Shown here: positions 45,517 through 57,730 of the stretch, in pieces
Layout: the number at the start of each line of letters is the position of its first letter
How positions within the stretch are numbered: position 1 is the stretch's first letter
Origin: Lateolabrax maculatus
Lineage: Eukaryota; Chordata; Actinopteri; Acropomatiformes; Lateolabracidae
Reading direction: 5' to 3'
Length of the DNA stretch: 64,000 bases
NCBI GenBank assembly: GCA_031216445.1
Contig: CM062218.1
Coordinates: forward strand, 14,492,501 to 14,556,500
Translations under genes and position numbers: made by a program
Notes under the pieces: generated by a model
Databases searched by the model: none
Seen by the model: only the letters and a program-made list of their open reading frames with translations
What the model was told of the DNA's origin: nothing

Positions 45517-46832
45517 CTGCAGGGAGGAAAAGGAAAATAGAAAGATCAAGTCAGTAGAGATGATTACAGGTGGGTGGTTGAGGCATAAGTACCCTCTGCT
45601 ATTGATTGTGAGAACCATTAAGAGATGGGAGTGAAAAAAATATATAAATATTGCATAATGTGTGCAACTATGGATTTGATGATTACATATATATGGCAGC
45701 TGTGCCCTTTAACAATAATGATATCTTTAAGAAACAACTTAATAGCATGGCTATCATAATTGGCCTAAATAAAACAATAGCATATTACTGCCTAAAGTGT
45801 ACTCAAAAAATAAAATAAAAACAAAAACAAAAAAAAAACAAAACAGACCAGCCACTTAACTACCAACAGTTATTGATTATTCTATAAGCAGGAGTGAGCA
45901 CGCAGGTTTCACCTGAACCTGTACGCTCTGCCATCTGTACACGCTGCAGGGCATAGCGTGTGTGTGTGTGTGAGTAGCGAGTGTGTATTGAGCAAATAAG
46001 GAAAATAATAGATTAAGAAGTGCTTATGAAAGTAACACCAGTGATTGTTTGACCAATGAGAATTTGGTCAGAATAAGAGCATATCGACCAGCCGACCAGA
46101 AAGTGTAAGCCCTAAACTTTGACGTGTAATGCATACCTCTATTAAAAGAGAACCGCTGTTAAACTCAAGGTACTTGTTTGTCTTTCTTATTTTTTTGTGT
46201 TTTCAAGAGGTTTATGGCACAATTTCAGATAAATGCAGCGGCCCACTGCAATTACCAACAACCTACAGTAAGCTTTTGAAGAAAAGCTACATGATAGCTG
46301 CAAAACAAGAGTAGAAGCACACTGTTTCCTGCAATTTCCAAAATGCAAGATGCATTAATAATGATCAAAGAGCAATTGGCAATAAGTAGCTTCCTAAAAG
46401 GCAAGTTCCTGACCTACAATTCAAGCTGCATATAAGAGAAAACATTTCTTCATCTTTAAAAAGACACCGTGAGCTTGGCACTTGGATTGTCAGTTTCATG
46501 TTGCATTTGGAGTGTACTGCAACAACTTGTTATGAAATTACACATTACAAACTCTATCTATACTTCCAAAAGATACATTTGTTTTAGTGTGCCTTTAAGT
46601 GCTTGCATGAGTCATGTTCAAAACTATAGTTTTGGTGCAGCAAAACTATAGTTTTGAAACTTTGAAAAGCACCGGCCTTAGTTTACCAAATCACAGAATC
46701 ACTGTCTAAACAATTGAAATCAGTACAATTTGTTTGAATATGTATATATTTTATTTTATATGTTGGTAAATGTGTGTTGTTTAATTTCCTCCTGTTCTGC
46801 TTTGTTGTCAGTATTGTAGGTCTTGGTTTTGT

Positions 46833-46870
<38 letters not shown>

Positions 46871-47864
46871 GAAAAAGAGAGAGAGATATCTAAATAAAAA
46901 GAAAAAAGAATGTGTTTCAATATGAACTGACATTATATATGTGGGCATATTTTGTTTACTCGTGCTTAATTTCTTGATATCACACATTTAAATAAAATAT
47001 AAACAGCATCATTTCAAACATGTTCCCTTGGTTTTACAGTAATACTTCACAGTACACAAAGTATAAATCAACATAAATAATAGTTAACACATTAATCCAA
47101 TACTGGGAAATTTGGAAATCTATCAAGGATCAATATCTTGTCCCTCCATTACTGTAGTGCACATTATAGGCGGAACATCGTGACTTAAACGACCCAGTGG
47201 CCCGTGTGACCCGCGGTCCTGGAGGGAGGTGAGCTCTGTGAATGTAGCTGCAGTTTCAGGTTACCTCAGCTGATTTGAGAAATCGTCCTCCACATTATCG
47301 TCATCCCAGTTGTCTTCCCAAACGTGAGCATCTTCGTCTTCATCCAGCCCCGTCCAGTCTGTGAGTTAAACACCAGAGTGACACCAACATTAACAAACAC
47401 AAAGAGGAGAAAAAAAAGATTAAATCAACAGCAGCTTCGCCTCAGACTGTCAGAGACACACACACACGTTAGGTTAGCACGGGAGCTAAGTCACCTTAGT
47501 ATACACGCTAGAAAAACAACAGACGTAAATGTTAAAATATAAAAGCAACACGTCTGACATTAGAAGACGGACAGTTCCGCGGGTCAACTCATCTGGTTGA
47601 CTTAGTGAGTGAGTTAGTTAGTTAGTTAGTTATTTGCGGCGCGTCACCAGCAGGTTATTAAGACAGCAGAGCTAATGCTAAGGCTAACATGGCTGAGTCA
47701 CTGCTGCTGGGCCCCGCGAGGGGAAAACGTCCTCAGAGCGAGGACACAGACACGAGCAGCACCGCGACTGCTGCCAGGCAGTGTTTACCCTCGGCCGGGA
47801 ACTCTTCAAACTCGTCATCCTCCTCCAGCAGGCCCAGGTCCACGGTCTGTTTCTTGTCCGACAT
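45474..47864 (-). CDS. sem1: sem1 (dss1/shfm1), complete, three exons, 70 residues
   Basis: This gene encodes a small acidic disordered protein, a subunit of the 26S proteasome lid (Rpn15) that also binds BRCA2 and takes part in the TREX-2 mRNA export complex. Exons of 76, 94 and 43 nt (47789-47864, 47265-47358, 45474-45516) join to 213 nt including TAA. The protein is nearly identical to the human one. It has two acidic blocks with the binding aromatics Trp27, Trp39, Trp43 and Phe52, and a C-terminal helix LRAELEKHGYKMETS. Differences seen are Asp3, Thr7 and Thr28. The start has A at -3. In vertebrates this gene lies between slc25a13 and dlx6/dlx5, as expected here. No canonical AATAAA is visible near the stop; AGTAAA (45331-45336 on this strand as TTTACT) is a possible variant signal. 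Confidence 0.98.
45517..47264 (-). other. sem1: sem1 intron 2
   Basis: No gene is visible. It contains an A-rich patch near 45800-45845, a duplicated 16-bp palindrome (46619-46656) and a GT tract (about 46835-46862) next to GA repeats. Confidence 0.85.
46619..46656. repeat. Duplicated 16-bp perfect palindrome
   Basis: CAAAACTATAGTTTTG, which is its own reverse complement, occurs at 46619-46634 and 46641-46656 with GTGCAG between the copies. Confidence 0.92.
47265..47358 (-). CDS. sem1: sem1 exon 2
   Basis: This 94-nt exon encodes DWTGLDEDEDAHVWEDNWDD and NVEDDFSNQL, including all three Trp residues used for partner binding. The acceptor is aactcacag and the donor is gtaacc. The exon ends with two bases, AG, of an Arg codon. 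Confidence 0.97.
47359..47788 (-). other. sem1: sem1 intron 1
   Basis: This short intron carries a GTTA tandem repeat (about 47605-47632). Its 5' end is CpG-rich and part of the promoter island. Confidence 0.85.
47789..47864 (-). CDS. sem1: sem1 exon 1
   Basis: This 76-nt exon encodes MSDKKQTVDLGLLEEDDEFE and EFPAE plus one base of Asp26. The donor is gtaaac. The ATG is preceded by CAAC, so A is at -3. Confidence 0.97.
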
Positions 47865-48010
47865 GTTGGCGGTCCCGCTGCTGTGTTGCTGTTTCTGAAT
47901 GAATGGCTCCTCTGCGCAGGACCGTGGTGGGACGTCGCGGCTGCTCGAGCGGGTGCGGGTTGCGGGGAAACTGCGCAGGAAGGCGCAGCAGTCGCCGTGC
48001 TTTACGGCGA
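47865..48010 (-). promoter_or_regulatory. sem1: sem1 CpG-rich promoter with NRF1-like half sites
   Basis: Directly upstream of the ATG, TGCGCA occurs at 47912-47917 and 47972-47977, and GGCGCAG at about 47982. These are half sites of the NRF1 motif. GACGTC (about 47931-47936) is a CRE-like core. CpG density is high from about 47640 to 48010 and drops sharply after. Confidence 0.65.
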
Positions 48011-49076
48011 GGCAGGGTAAGGCTGTTTTTTTAAAATTTTTTATTTATTTATTTATTTTTTAATTTGTAAGCCTATGTAGCATACTTCCTTTCAAGTAAA
48101 CTTTACATGCTTTTCATTCATATGCATGTGCGCTCACCCAGGGACAGTAAAAAAAAACCCAGTCACCCTGCAGACAGCACTGATAAAAACACAGTAACTA
48201 ATCATAAACTTGATAAAACATAGTCTAACCTGTTTGGGACTAATACATGAAAAATTTTCACAGAATCAGCGTGGGATATTAATGCACTAACTTATTATGT
48301 GTGCCATGTACCAACCGGTACCAACTCCCTATTTCAGAGACACAGTCACTCTTAAGTGTGAATACATCTTGGATTTTTAGGACTGCAAGTTTGTGAGTCT
48401 TATCTTTATTCAACTGTAAAACAATGCTGGACATCAAGTAGCTTAACTGCTATCACCAATACAGTCTGCTGGCTTGTCATAGGCCTGCTGTAGATGTGAC
48501 AATAGAAGATTTCATATGTACAAGACTATGGATATTTCAATAGGTGCATGTTGTATGCTGTAGGACTACATCAAATAATTAAGTTATACGTATTTTATAA
48601 TTTAGAAAAAGGAAAAACTATTTTTTTCACTGTGTTCACACAGTTACCCATTTGAAGTTTTATCAATAGCAGAGTGGGTAGGAATGTGCATAGTGATGTA
48701 GTTGAAATGATGTTGTGTCTTGTGGTTTATTGGGTGGAAGAGAGTATTTTGTCAAGTTGCTGATCATTCTGGAGGAATTCAACATGCACAAATCTCAATG
48801 GCCTTGCTCCAAACCCTAGTTTGATCATCTTATTGTGAAACTCTAACAGTGTGGCACCTTAATTAAAGATGTAAAGGGCTACTGTAAAGCATCTGTTGCT
48901 GCTTGTCTCAGTGTTTTCACCATTGATAGTTTTCAATAACAGTGGTTTGACATTAAAAGGGTGAACCAAAAGACCTGCAAATATTTGGGAAAACAAAAGT
49001 ATTTCTCTCTGCCCCTCTGAATTTCTCCCTGTTTCTCTTTCTCCCAAACACACTCTTTCTCTCTCTCTCTCACTCA

Positions 49077-49113
<37 letters not shown>

Positions 49114-49704
49114 CACCACAAAAGCCTTGTGCAGTCCTCTTTCCTCAAAACATATGCACACAAGTCAGTCAAATTTCAGCAAAGATTTTTCATTTAGGAA
49201 CAAATGCACATTGTAACCCATGTGGCCTGCTCAAATAATGAAGCGGCAGCCACAGCTTAGGATGTATTTTAGATAAATGAGAGCACACATTTACCACAAA
49301 ACCACTCGTACCACAATGAAAATTGCTCTGCAGCTGTCATATGTTGACAGATGGAGCAAACCTCAACTTAGGCTCAATGTACTTATTCTATTTTCAAATT
49401 ATTTTGTAATCATCCTAAGCCTTTACACATGACAATGCCACAACATTCGGAGAAAAGAGGAACAAGACATGGAGAGAAAGTGCAGGAAGTAAATGCCACT
49501 GTGTTTAAATAGCCTCATTCCAGTTAGATGTAGACAGGCATGCTTAAAACTACAGGTTTTAGGCATAAAAGCATTTAAAACCGAACATCATGTATGCATA
49601 CAGATTAGAATAAATGTAGTAACATTTCTGAAGACTAAAAGCCCTGTTTTCATTTGAAGTAATGAATTCTGGAATAAGTGTTACATGTTTATTGGTACTT
49701 TAAA

Positions 49705-49990
49705 GCTACAACTTATGATTATCTTCATCACAGATTAATCTGCAGATAATTCTCTTGATTAATTGATTGGTTGTTTGATTTATAAAATGTCTAAATACAT
49801 TGAAGAATATCTGTCCAAAATACCTAAAGCCCAAGGTGATGTCTTTAAATGTCTTGTGTTGTCCTGGCAACTGTCTGAAGACTAAAGGTACTCAGCTTAC
49901 TGTCAAATAAGACAAAGCAGCAAATCATCACAATTGAGAAGCTGGAATGAACAAATGCTTAACATTTTTGCTTGAAAAATAATTAATCAT
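49705..49990 (+). repeat. Common teleost interspersed repeat, forward copy
   Basis: CACAGATTAATCTGCAGATA, TTGATTAATTGATTGGTTGT, TTTATAAAATGTCTAAA, AAAGCCCAAGGTGATGTC, AAATGTCTTGTGTTGTCC and AGAAGCTGGAATGAACAAAT match an abundant teleost element; the reverse copy is at 15962-16290. Confidence 0.82.
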
Positions 49991-50253
49991 TCATCAAAAT
50001 AGCTCTCAGGGCCTGTCTTTAACAGTATTTCTGATAACAGAACATGTTTGTGTCACCGTGTCCATTTTTAAAGAGACCATAGGATAGAAATGATGCGTGC
50101 AATCAAATTTGATTAGGCTGTAAGCTATAAATTGACAACTGCAGAGGCAATTTCATTCACACCATCAGTTAGAGAATTGGATGTATGAATATAGTCCGTC
50201 TTGCTTTGAGCCGCCCTCCCTCAGGTATAGTTGATTCTGGTGCCCGCGTCACT

Positions 50254-50309
50254 CAATCTCAGGTGCAGGTGAAGCCCTGGGAAGTGGCTGCCCAGCATAC
50301 CTGAGATTG
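50254..50309. repeat. 11-bp inverted repeat with inner stem
   Basis: CAATCTCAGGT (50254-50264) and ACCTGAGATTG (50299-50309) are exact reverse complements. CTGGG and CCCAG pair inside. A tandem GGCGCCT pair follows at about 50319. Confidence 0.8.
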
Positions 50310-50744
50310 CAGTTACATGGCGCCTGGCGCCTGAAGTCTCTCTGCTCAGGTAAAACGGGAGGAGGTGGGGGGGGGGGGGGGTCATAGAAGGGAGATACAA
50401 CATGGCCACTGCAGACAGACTCCACCGCAACTTGTATCTCAGTAGCAGCATCACATTTCTGTCCTTTCACAGAGCCCTCTGGGAAAGAACAGGTCGGCAG
50501 CCGCTATAAGTACACTGAAAGAGACAGACAGAGGAAGACTCCAGCTGAAGCCTGCCCGGCCAGTCTGACAGTCTACCCCCACACCACCCCCACCACTATT
50601 GCCTGGCTCTTTATCCCAGGCCCTGCTCATGATATGGCCTGGAGGCGGTGCACAGTGAGAGGTAAATGGATGGAAATGGGTGGAGATGTGTGTGTCACCA
50701 AATAATTCAGATCACCCCCTAAGATAACAGACAAGACCTCTTCT

Positions 50745-51680
50745 TCCACTTGTCAGAGAAAGTGACAGTGCATAGGAAAAAAGCCGGCTGTCTGCTGTGT
50801 TGTCTAGCCGTATACTTGCTGTACCTGCGGACACTTTGTCTAGACACCCCCTCCAAACAATTATACTTTGCATTGTCATTTTCCCTGCCTCAAAATGGAG
50901 GCATCCTGTGGTGCCACTCAAAACTGAGCGTGTGCATGCCTTAGAAAGTTTAGTTGTGTTCGAGCTTAATTTTGTTGTCAAAGCTGTGAAGTATTAAGAC
51001 GGGAGAGTAACGGGATATATGAGCTTAAAGAAATGCCCTTGGACATACAAGAAAGTGATCATCGTGTATTAAGGGGACTTAACTAGCCAATTAATGAGGC
51101 AAATCCAAGAAAAAACATGTAAGCTTTGCTCCTAGGAAATCTGCAGAGAGAGCGATATGCTTCCAGGATATGTCTGTCAAGATCCTGTATTAAATTTAAT
51201 CCCAGCCAGTCAGTAAGTCTCCTCCATTGTGTGGAAACCCAGTCTCTCTTTTCATGAAAATACTTACATCCAGCGGGGAACAGTGCATATCGATTATTTC
51301 ATGCAGAAACTTCCTATTACAGTCAATTGTAAAAATGAAAGGATCTTTCTATGTTTGTTTTGCTTTACATTTTTCTGGACGTCTCATTGAGATGTCTGTC
51401 ATGACGAATTTAAGTTTCATATTTTCCCCCCTGTCCGTCTTGAAAAGCTCTGTCAACTTGGGCTTGAGGTACAGTTTGCCAAAAGGCTAATGGCCCTTTA
51501 TGACAGTACAATCTGATGCCTGTCCCAGCTAGCCTCCAGGTAATCCTGTCCACCTCGGCGGCTTAGCCCTGCTCGGGCTTAAGTTGCATATTTTGTTTTT
51601 ATCAGGACACTGCTGATAAATGCTATCAGCGAGGCAGAAATGAAATATGGGGGGTCTAGCTCCATTTTGCCTGAGCCCCT
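50745..51680. promoter_or_regulatory. Candidate enhancer blocks right of sem1
   Basis: Unique sequence contains AACAATTATACTTTGCATTG, AGCCAATTAATGAGGC, ATTAAATTTAATCCC, GTCTCATTGAGATGTC, AAAAGGCTAATGGCC, TTTTTATCAGGACACTGCTG and GATAAATGCTATCAGC. AT cores alternate with GC-rich stretches over almost 1 kb, without repeats. Conservation is untested. Confidence 0.42.
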
Positions 51681-52179
51681 AGTTGAAATCTGGAGTTGAG
51701 GAACAATGACACCTCTATTGGTGGAGCTAGACTCTCTATAATGTTGGAGTAAACAGCACATTACTCCCAATACTCATAATAGTTCTTTGCCAATACGGTT
51801 TGATATTGTTACCAACACTGAAGTGGGACAAATTCCACTAACAGGCTTTGCAAACCTTTACATTTTAAATTTCTTTGCATTAAAAGCAAAATAATCTTGC
51901 AGCTCAAAACACTTCAAATCACAATTACAGCAGATGTACTTTCAGACCTCCAAAATATCATTTAATAAAATCATAAAATTACATGCTAATTTATTTCCAG
52001 TAATGTGCGCTAATAGTGTACCTCTGTGTCCATGGTCCAATGCCATGGACCTATACTGTACATGAAAAGCACTTACACACTCTTACCATAGGTGATAACC
52101 CCCTCTGTGAAAAGCACTCTTATTGGAAGTACCCATTATCTGCAAAGTCTATCCTCATGCTGACACTAAGTCATTAGCT

Positions 52180-53230
52180 TAAGCTGTCCTCTGTGTAAAA
52201 TCATTGTTAATTTCATTGGCAATGGTGCACGGTGAATTGACACATATTTTCATTGACAATTGCAAATAAATTACAGATAAATTAAGTAGTGGAAACCACA
52301 GATACAAAATATTATACCGCATATACAAGCATATTCAAATTACTGAGCTCTCGTGTTTCATTATTTCACTTGAAAAATATTTTTGTAAATAAAATAAATG
52401 AATGGCAGTATGGTGATAATTTTCTTCATTTAGGCCAAGAAGGCTAAATTATACGTGTACTCTCTCCTTCATGCTTATTGAGCCATTGCTAATTTAGGCC
52501 TGAAGTGCATCTATTGTGCTGTGACGTGTCTCAAGATCAGCGCCACAAAAGGGCATTGTGAGAGATGACACATGTCACATGTCCATGGAGAAATTCTGGC
52601 TACCTGGATTTCTAACCTTTTTGCCCAAAAAGTCTTTAGCTATCTCCCAATGTTCCTAACAAATGCGTCTGCCCTCATCCCGACTTTATACACTCCTTCA
52701 ATGTTTTTGTCTGCTTGATATTTTAAGAGGATCATTACATAGTTTGTTGCATCCATATCTATCATCACCCATGTATCTCTTTTCTCACATTATTCTCCCT
52801 TTTCCTCTCCCCATTCATTTTCTATTTTTTTTTTCATCCATCAGACATAGAAACAGAGACACCTCCCTCTCTCTCTAGTTATAGTCATGGTATATCAAAG
52901 TGTGCATGTCCCGCACAGCGAGGGGCTCAGTAAATGAGTGACAAGAGCTGCTCTGCTCTTCCCTGACACCTGTCAGAGCCTCATCTGTCATCTGTGTGCA
53001 AAGATGGAAATGAGCAGGAGTGACACAACATGCCAGAGGTGACGGTGACAGCTCATCTCTCTCCGCCGGCTTCTAAATCAGTTGCATGGCTTGCAGCTCG
53101 TGCACTAGCTGGGTAACAATAATTATCTACTCCGAGCTTTCAGATGAACCTTATTTGTAATGCAGTGATGCCACGCCACTTAGACATTTGAGTTGCAGTG
53201 TTGTGGATGTGGCGTGATAAACGTGCACGA
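52180..53230. promoter_or_regulatory. Candidate enhancer blocks
   Basis: SOX-like ATTGT and ACAAT cores cluster near 52200-52280 (TCATTGTTAATTTCATTGG, CATTGACAATTGC). Later blocks contain TTGCTAATTTAGGCC, GTGACGTGTC, ACACCTGTCAGAGCC (an E-box CACCTG), GGTAACAATAATTATC and TTATTTGTAATGCAG. No repeat or frame is seen. Confidence 0.38.
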
Positions 53231-53829
53231 TTTATGTCCATCTGCACAAGTTTGATCATCTCAGACTGCGGTGAGTTTGGAATATTAACCTACATACAAG
53301 CCTATAGAAGCCTTACACGGCCTGGTATGACCAGTATCTTTTGATGGCTAAATTTGATAGAAATATTGCTGTAATAAGGTCAGTTTGCTGATTTTATGTC
53401 TCTTCTCTACTATGCTACCGTTACAATAGCTTATCATGGAGCATTATCCTATATTGTCCTTTCTAGCTGCACCGGCCACTGTTTAGTGAAAGTTACGTAG
53501 TTACAAGTGTCTTGGATTTACATTGACAGGTGATACCCACAGCACATCGATCCAGCTGCAACTGTAGTGTAATCCAACTCTTTTCATTGTTGATTTTCTA
53601 TAATCTCTAACTGACTAACTCTCCACAATTTGGTTGTACCGAATTCCATGCACCTAATCCCCAACATGTGGCCGTCCCTAGCCCCGGAAAAGTCTGTGAT
53701 TGGTCTGATTGATAAATGAAGCCCTCCTTATGCTTTTGGGCGTCCTTTCGAAGGGGGCCTCTGTGGGTCTGGACTATGTCCAGGAAACCTGGGACAGCCA
53801 CTTATTAAGTAGTTAGACCCTCAAGACGA

Positions 53830-55330
53830 GGTTGCAGACAGGGACCGCTGGTGGTCACCTGGGCTTGGATTTAGCTTTGGCATCCTTCAGCCATCAGTCA
53901 GGTCTGGAAGTCTGACTGTGGTTTTATTTTGTGAATTGGACACAATCCTCTCTTCTGCACTACGGCCAAGGGTTGTGTGTTTGTTCAGCCCGGCCAGGTA
54001 AAAAGATGTAATTATTAACACTTTATAAAAACAACCAGGAAACCATCCTCTGCGTTTTGAATTTGCATAACAATCCAACTTTGTCCTCAAAGTAGGACAA
54101 TATGAAGTCTCAATTTTTAATTAAGCATTTTCAGTCCTTGTTAACTTTACCCCCTCACAGGTGTTGTTATTTGTATTGGAGAAGTTAATAATAAAACAGA
54201 GAGGAAGAGATGCAAGAGTAGGCATTGAACTCCCCCCCTTTGGTGAAGTCATTACTGTTTCTTAATTGTTTCTTCTCCTTCAATGAATTTTTAAACAAAG
54301 CACGGTGTGCCTGTTCATTGTCAGGTTTACGAATTTCAGGGAGAAAAAGAGATAATAAACATCTTAAATTAAGCAGAAAGGAAAGGCTACAATATACTCC
54401 ACATACAGTGTATAGCACAATTGTAATGATTTTTTTTGGTTCATTCCAAATTTAGAGAAGGAAGAAATTGTTGGAAACATATGATTTATCATTTAAACTA
54501 GATTTTGTGCAAGGGACATTAATGACAGAAATCAATCCTTGCACCACAGTTCCCACATATTTTGCCAGTCTGCATTTTCAGATTGCGTTAACAGCCAGTG
54601 GTAACAGTAAAAGTCAGTTTAGCGAAGAAGTCCAGGCAGGCATAAAACCAAAAAGTGTTGTCTTGAGAATATGGCCATGGGCAAGGCTTAAGTAGCTGAG
54701 CCAATGATGTGGCACTCAGGATTGGAGCAGAGCACCCTGGGTAGATCCCAGATGAAACACTAGGAGGTGAAAGGGAAAGTGGTGATTTGTCATTAAGACT
54801 TTTCAAAGAAAGTCCAAAGCCAAGGGTCCAATTTATGCTTGTTATAATTTCACCCCAATCGCTCCCTCATGCACCTAAAAACATTCTTCTTCTTCCAGTT
54901 ATCAAGAGCACGCCACACAAGTTACAACTGGAAGTATGTGATTAAATGCAACAATATCAAATTCTCACAATGCCAGAAATGTTTTTATAAAGTTGCTATA
55001 CATTTTCTACTTGGATCTTTAATTTATCATATTGACAGAAATATTTTTAAACATTGTCAGAACCAGTCGCTGATTAATGTGATGGAATCCAGTTCTGCAT
55101 CTTTTTAGCAGCATTTGCACCAATGTTTGTCACGCTATGTGTTTTGCAACCGCCCCACACTGTATGTAATCTATTTTGGCTTTGGGTCCGACCTGTTTCT
55201 GGGCTCATTAATACTGAGAGAAGGTGAGGAAAGCCTTTTTCAGTGTGACTGCCAGGTACAGTTTCTCTTGGCCTGTGTAGCATTTGTAAAACATGCTCTC
55301 ATAAAACCAAAATCAAACGCTCCAATTCTT
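53830..55330. promoter_or_regulatory. Candidate enhancer cluster
   Basis: About 1.5 kb of unique AT-rich sequence contains GATGTAATTATTAACAC, GAATTTGCATAACAATCC, TTTTTAATTAAGCATTTT, CACAGGTGTTG, TTCTTAATTGTTTC, TTTAAACAAAGCACGG and CGCTGATTAATGTGATGG. There is no transposon signature. Confidence 0.38.
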
Positions 55331-56849
55331 GAATGGGATGTTGGAAAATTATTTACAGGCAAATAAAGTTGCGTGCGACCATGTAAAAAACGCCCAGTTT
55401 TGGTGTATGGTTCTGTTTAGCAGAAATAATTTTCACTCCAAAAATGTGGAAGTGTCGACTGTGATTTGCTGCAGACTGTTGTTAATCCCTTGCACACTCT
55501 TGGAAGTTGATCATCTAAATTTAACACAGCTCTCGCCTTCTGCAGACTGCAACAACATAATTTTTTGGGGTATATGTGCACACAGTTGTTTGTTGGTGTA
55601 TCAAAGTGTGTATGTAGCGGGAGATACAATGCCATTTTATTTAAAGAAGTGCCCAGTACCTTCCTGCCCGCACACACAGACACACAGATGTGCATCATCA
55701 CTGGTTGATTGTTGGTGACCTTGGCTGATTGAACTGGTAAAGGGCAGCCAGTCGTGCAGCTGGGGCCGGCTGTGTGACTGTCCAGGGCAGTAGGGACCTA
55801 AGGGGAGAAATAGTAGCGTGACTGCGAGGGACCGCTGAGCAGCCATATCATGACCCCAGCAGACACACTCTCAAGTCTGCGCACTGTGCTGCACTTGTTT
55901 CCCTGGCAGAGACAAAAGAGCAAGGAACTTCCCCAGACCTTCATTTGGGGTGTTTGGACAACTCTAAGGCCCCCGCTGTGCCCCCAGGGGCCTCTCAGCT
56001 GGCCCGGAGAGTGAGAGCGACCAAGAAATAAGGCAAAGCAGTGAACACTGAGCAATTAAGAGGGGAAGTGTGTGTGCCTGCAAGTTTGTGTGTGTTGTGA
56101 GCTATGGGGTGATGAGGAATCTATGACATCATTGTTGCAGGGAATTTATAAAAGCCATTTGTCACATGTATGGCTGCAGTAATTCAGATTTCTAATTAGA
56201 ATTTACCAAATAATGAAAAGTAATTTAATCTGAAAAAGCTGCAATGCCTCCTTTTTTTTTGCATATTAGTTGATGGCATGAATTTAGAAGGTAAATCTTG
56301 CTTCTCTTGTCTTAGTTTGGGAAAGGCCTTCCTTTTTATCGGCCCTGTCTATGATTTTTATGGACATATAAAGTCTGTTCTACTCTATTATTATCGCTCT
56401 AGTATACAGGAAGTATGCATAAAATCAAATATCTGCGTAGTCTAATGTTTTATAGAACTATGAGTCACGGTTTCTCCATTGCATGTTTATTTGTTTGTTT
56501 ATTTGCTGGCCATATATTTTGGTGGCTAATGATCCACCTCAGCAAAACACATAAAGAAAAAGGGGAAACATTTGTAATGGCCAATGCACAGCTTATTTTT
56601 CCCTCAAAAGTAATGGTCGAAACAGTGAATAAAACAGTCTACTACTCCCCTGTGAACAGAAACAAAACCATCAGTCAAGAGAAACCAAAGTGAGCCATGT
56701 CCCATGGATGTCTATAAGTGTTTAATTATCCTCATATGGAGGGACAGAAAGAAAACAATTGTAAAGCTTTTGGCAAAGAGGCTGTTGTGAGTTGAGATGT
56801 CGAGGCTTCAAGGAAGTAGTTGAAAGGGCGAGTCAAAAAGTCATCACAA

Positions 56850-57100
56850 GAGGTTTTTAGCAAGCGGAGAGACGGAGAGGAGAAAGGTTTGGGTGTAGTT
56901 ACATGAACGCAACTTGGCCTCGTCGGATGACAAATTGTCCAGCAGTGGGACAGGATGGTTCAGCCAGCTGGTTGGCCCCATCGGCGGGTTGATTGATGGT
57001 GTTGATGTTCTAAATCGGCCGCCAACACACCGAGTACAGGAATCGTAATAGCGCAGCTTTAGATTGGCCCTGGAGATAGCAGGAAGTGGATGGGGGGATG
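56850..57100. promoter_or_regulatory. Candidate enhancer block
   Basis: Unique sequence contains GATGACAAATTGTCC, GGTTGATTGATGG, GTTCTAAATCGGCCGCC, GGAATCGTAATAGCGC and CTTTAGATTGGCCC, with several CpGs outside any promoter. Conservation is untested. Confidence 0.35.
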
Positions 57101-57369
57101 CAAGGAGGGGCGACTGCAAGGGAAAAAGGACAAGTTCCCATGCATGCATACCAGTATATGAGATTTTGAACTGCAGCTGCTGTTTAAAGAATCTTACAGT
57201 CCACAGAGGTAAAGTTTAGAAAAGGGGAACACACTGTATATGATCAACCTGGTTTAGCTTCAGTGAAACTCTATCATCTCTCTTTTTAACCATCCTGTTA
57301 GTAGCCGTACAAATAGTGTGTTGTATATCATATCACCCAAGCATCTGCCCTCAATCTTGCGTAGTCATG

Positions 57370-57730
57370 TCTCAACAAAATACATGCACTAAGACAAAAA
57401 AGGCTGAGGTCAAGCCGCGATCATTACTGTCAAACAGAGGTCAGAGCCGATGCTGTCATGTCCTGAATCGTCCGACCAACGCATCTACAAGACGAGGATG
57501 GGGGAGGGGTAGCGGTTAAAAACGTACAACTTCCCAATTGTAACAGGAGCCACTTTATCATAGTTTCGGGCTCTCTGAATAACACACTATACCTTTGATC
57601 AAGAGCAAGGCAGTCTGGGATTGTGTGGGAGGTTTTACAGATCTCGACACACGCAAATGGGAAACACGGGCCAGTCCAGGGTTGCACTGGATCCTTTCCA
57701 CCATCATTGCAGATGATAACGAGATTTTCC
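57370..57730. promoter_or_regulatory. Candidate enhancer block with TCF-like site
   Basis: On the minus strand TTGATCAAAGGTATAG contains a TCF/LEF-type ATCAAAGG. Nearby are CTATGATAAAGTGG and TACAATTGGG. A minus-strand open frame of 85 codons covers this block but has no recognisable domain. Confidence 0.33.

Noticed and set aside
47675..47902. Plus-strand frames over the sem1 promoter
   Set aside because: They are antisense to sem1 exon 1 in a CpG island, where stop codons are rare.
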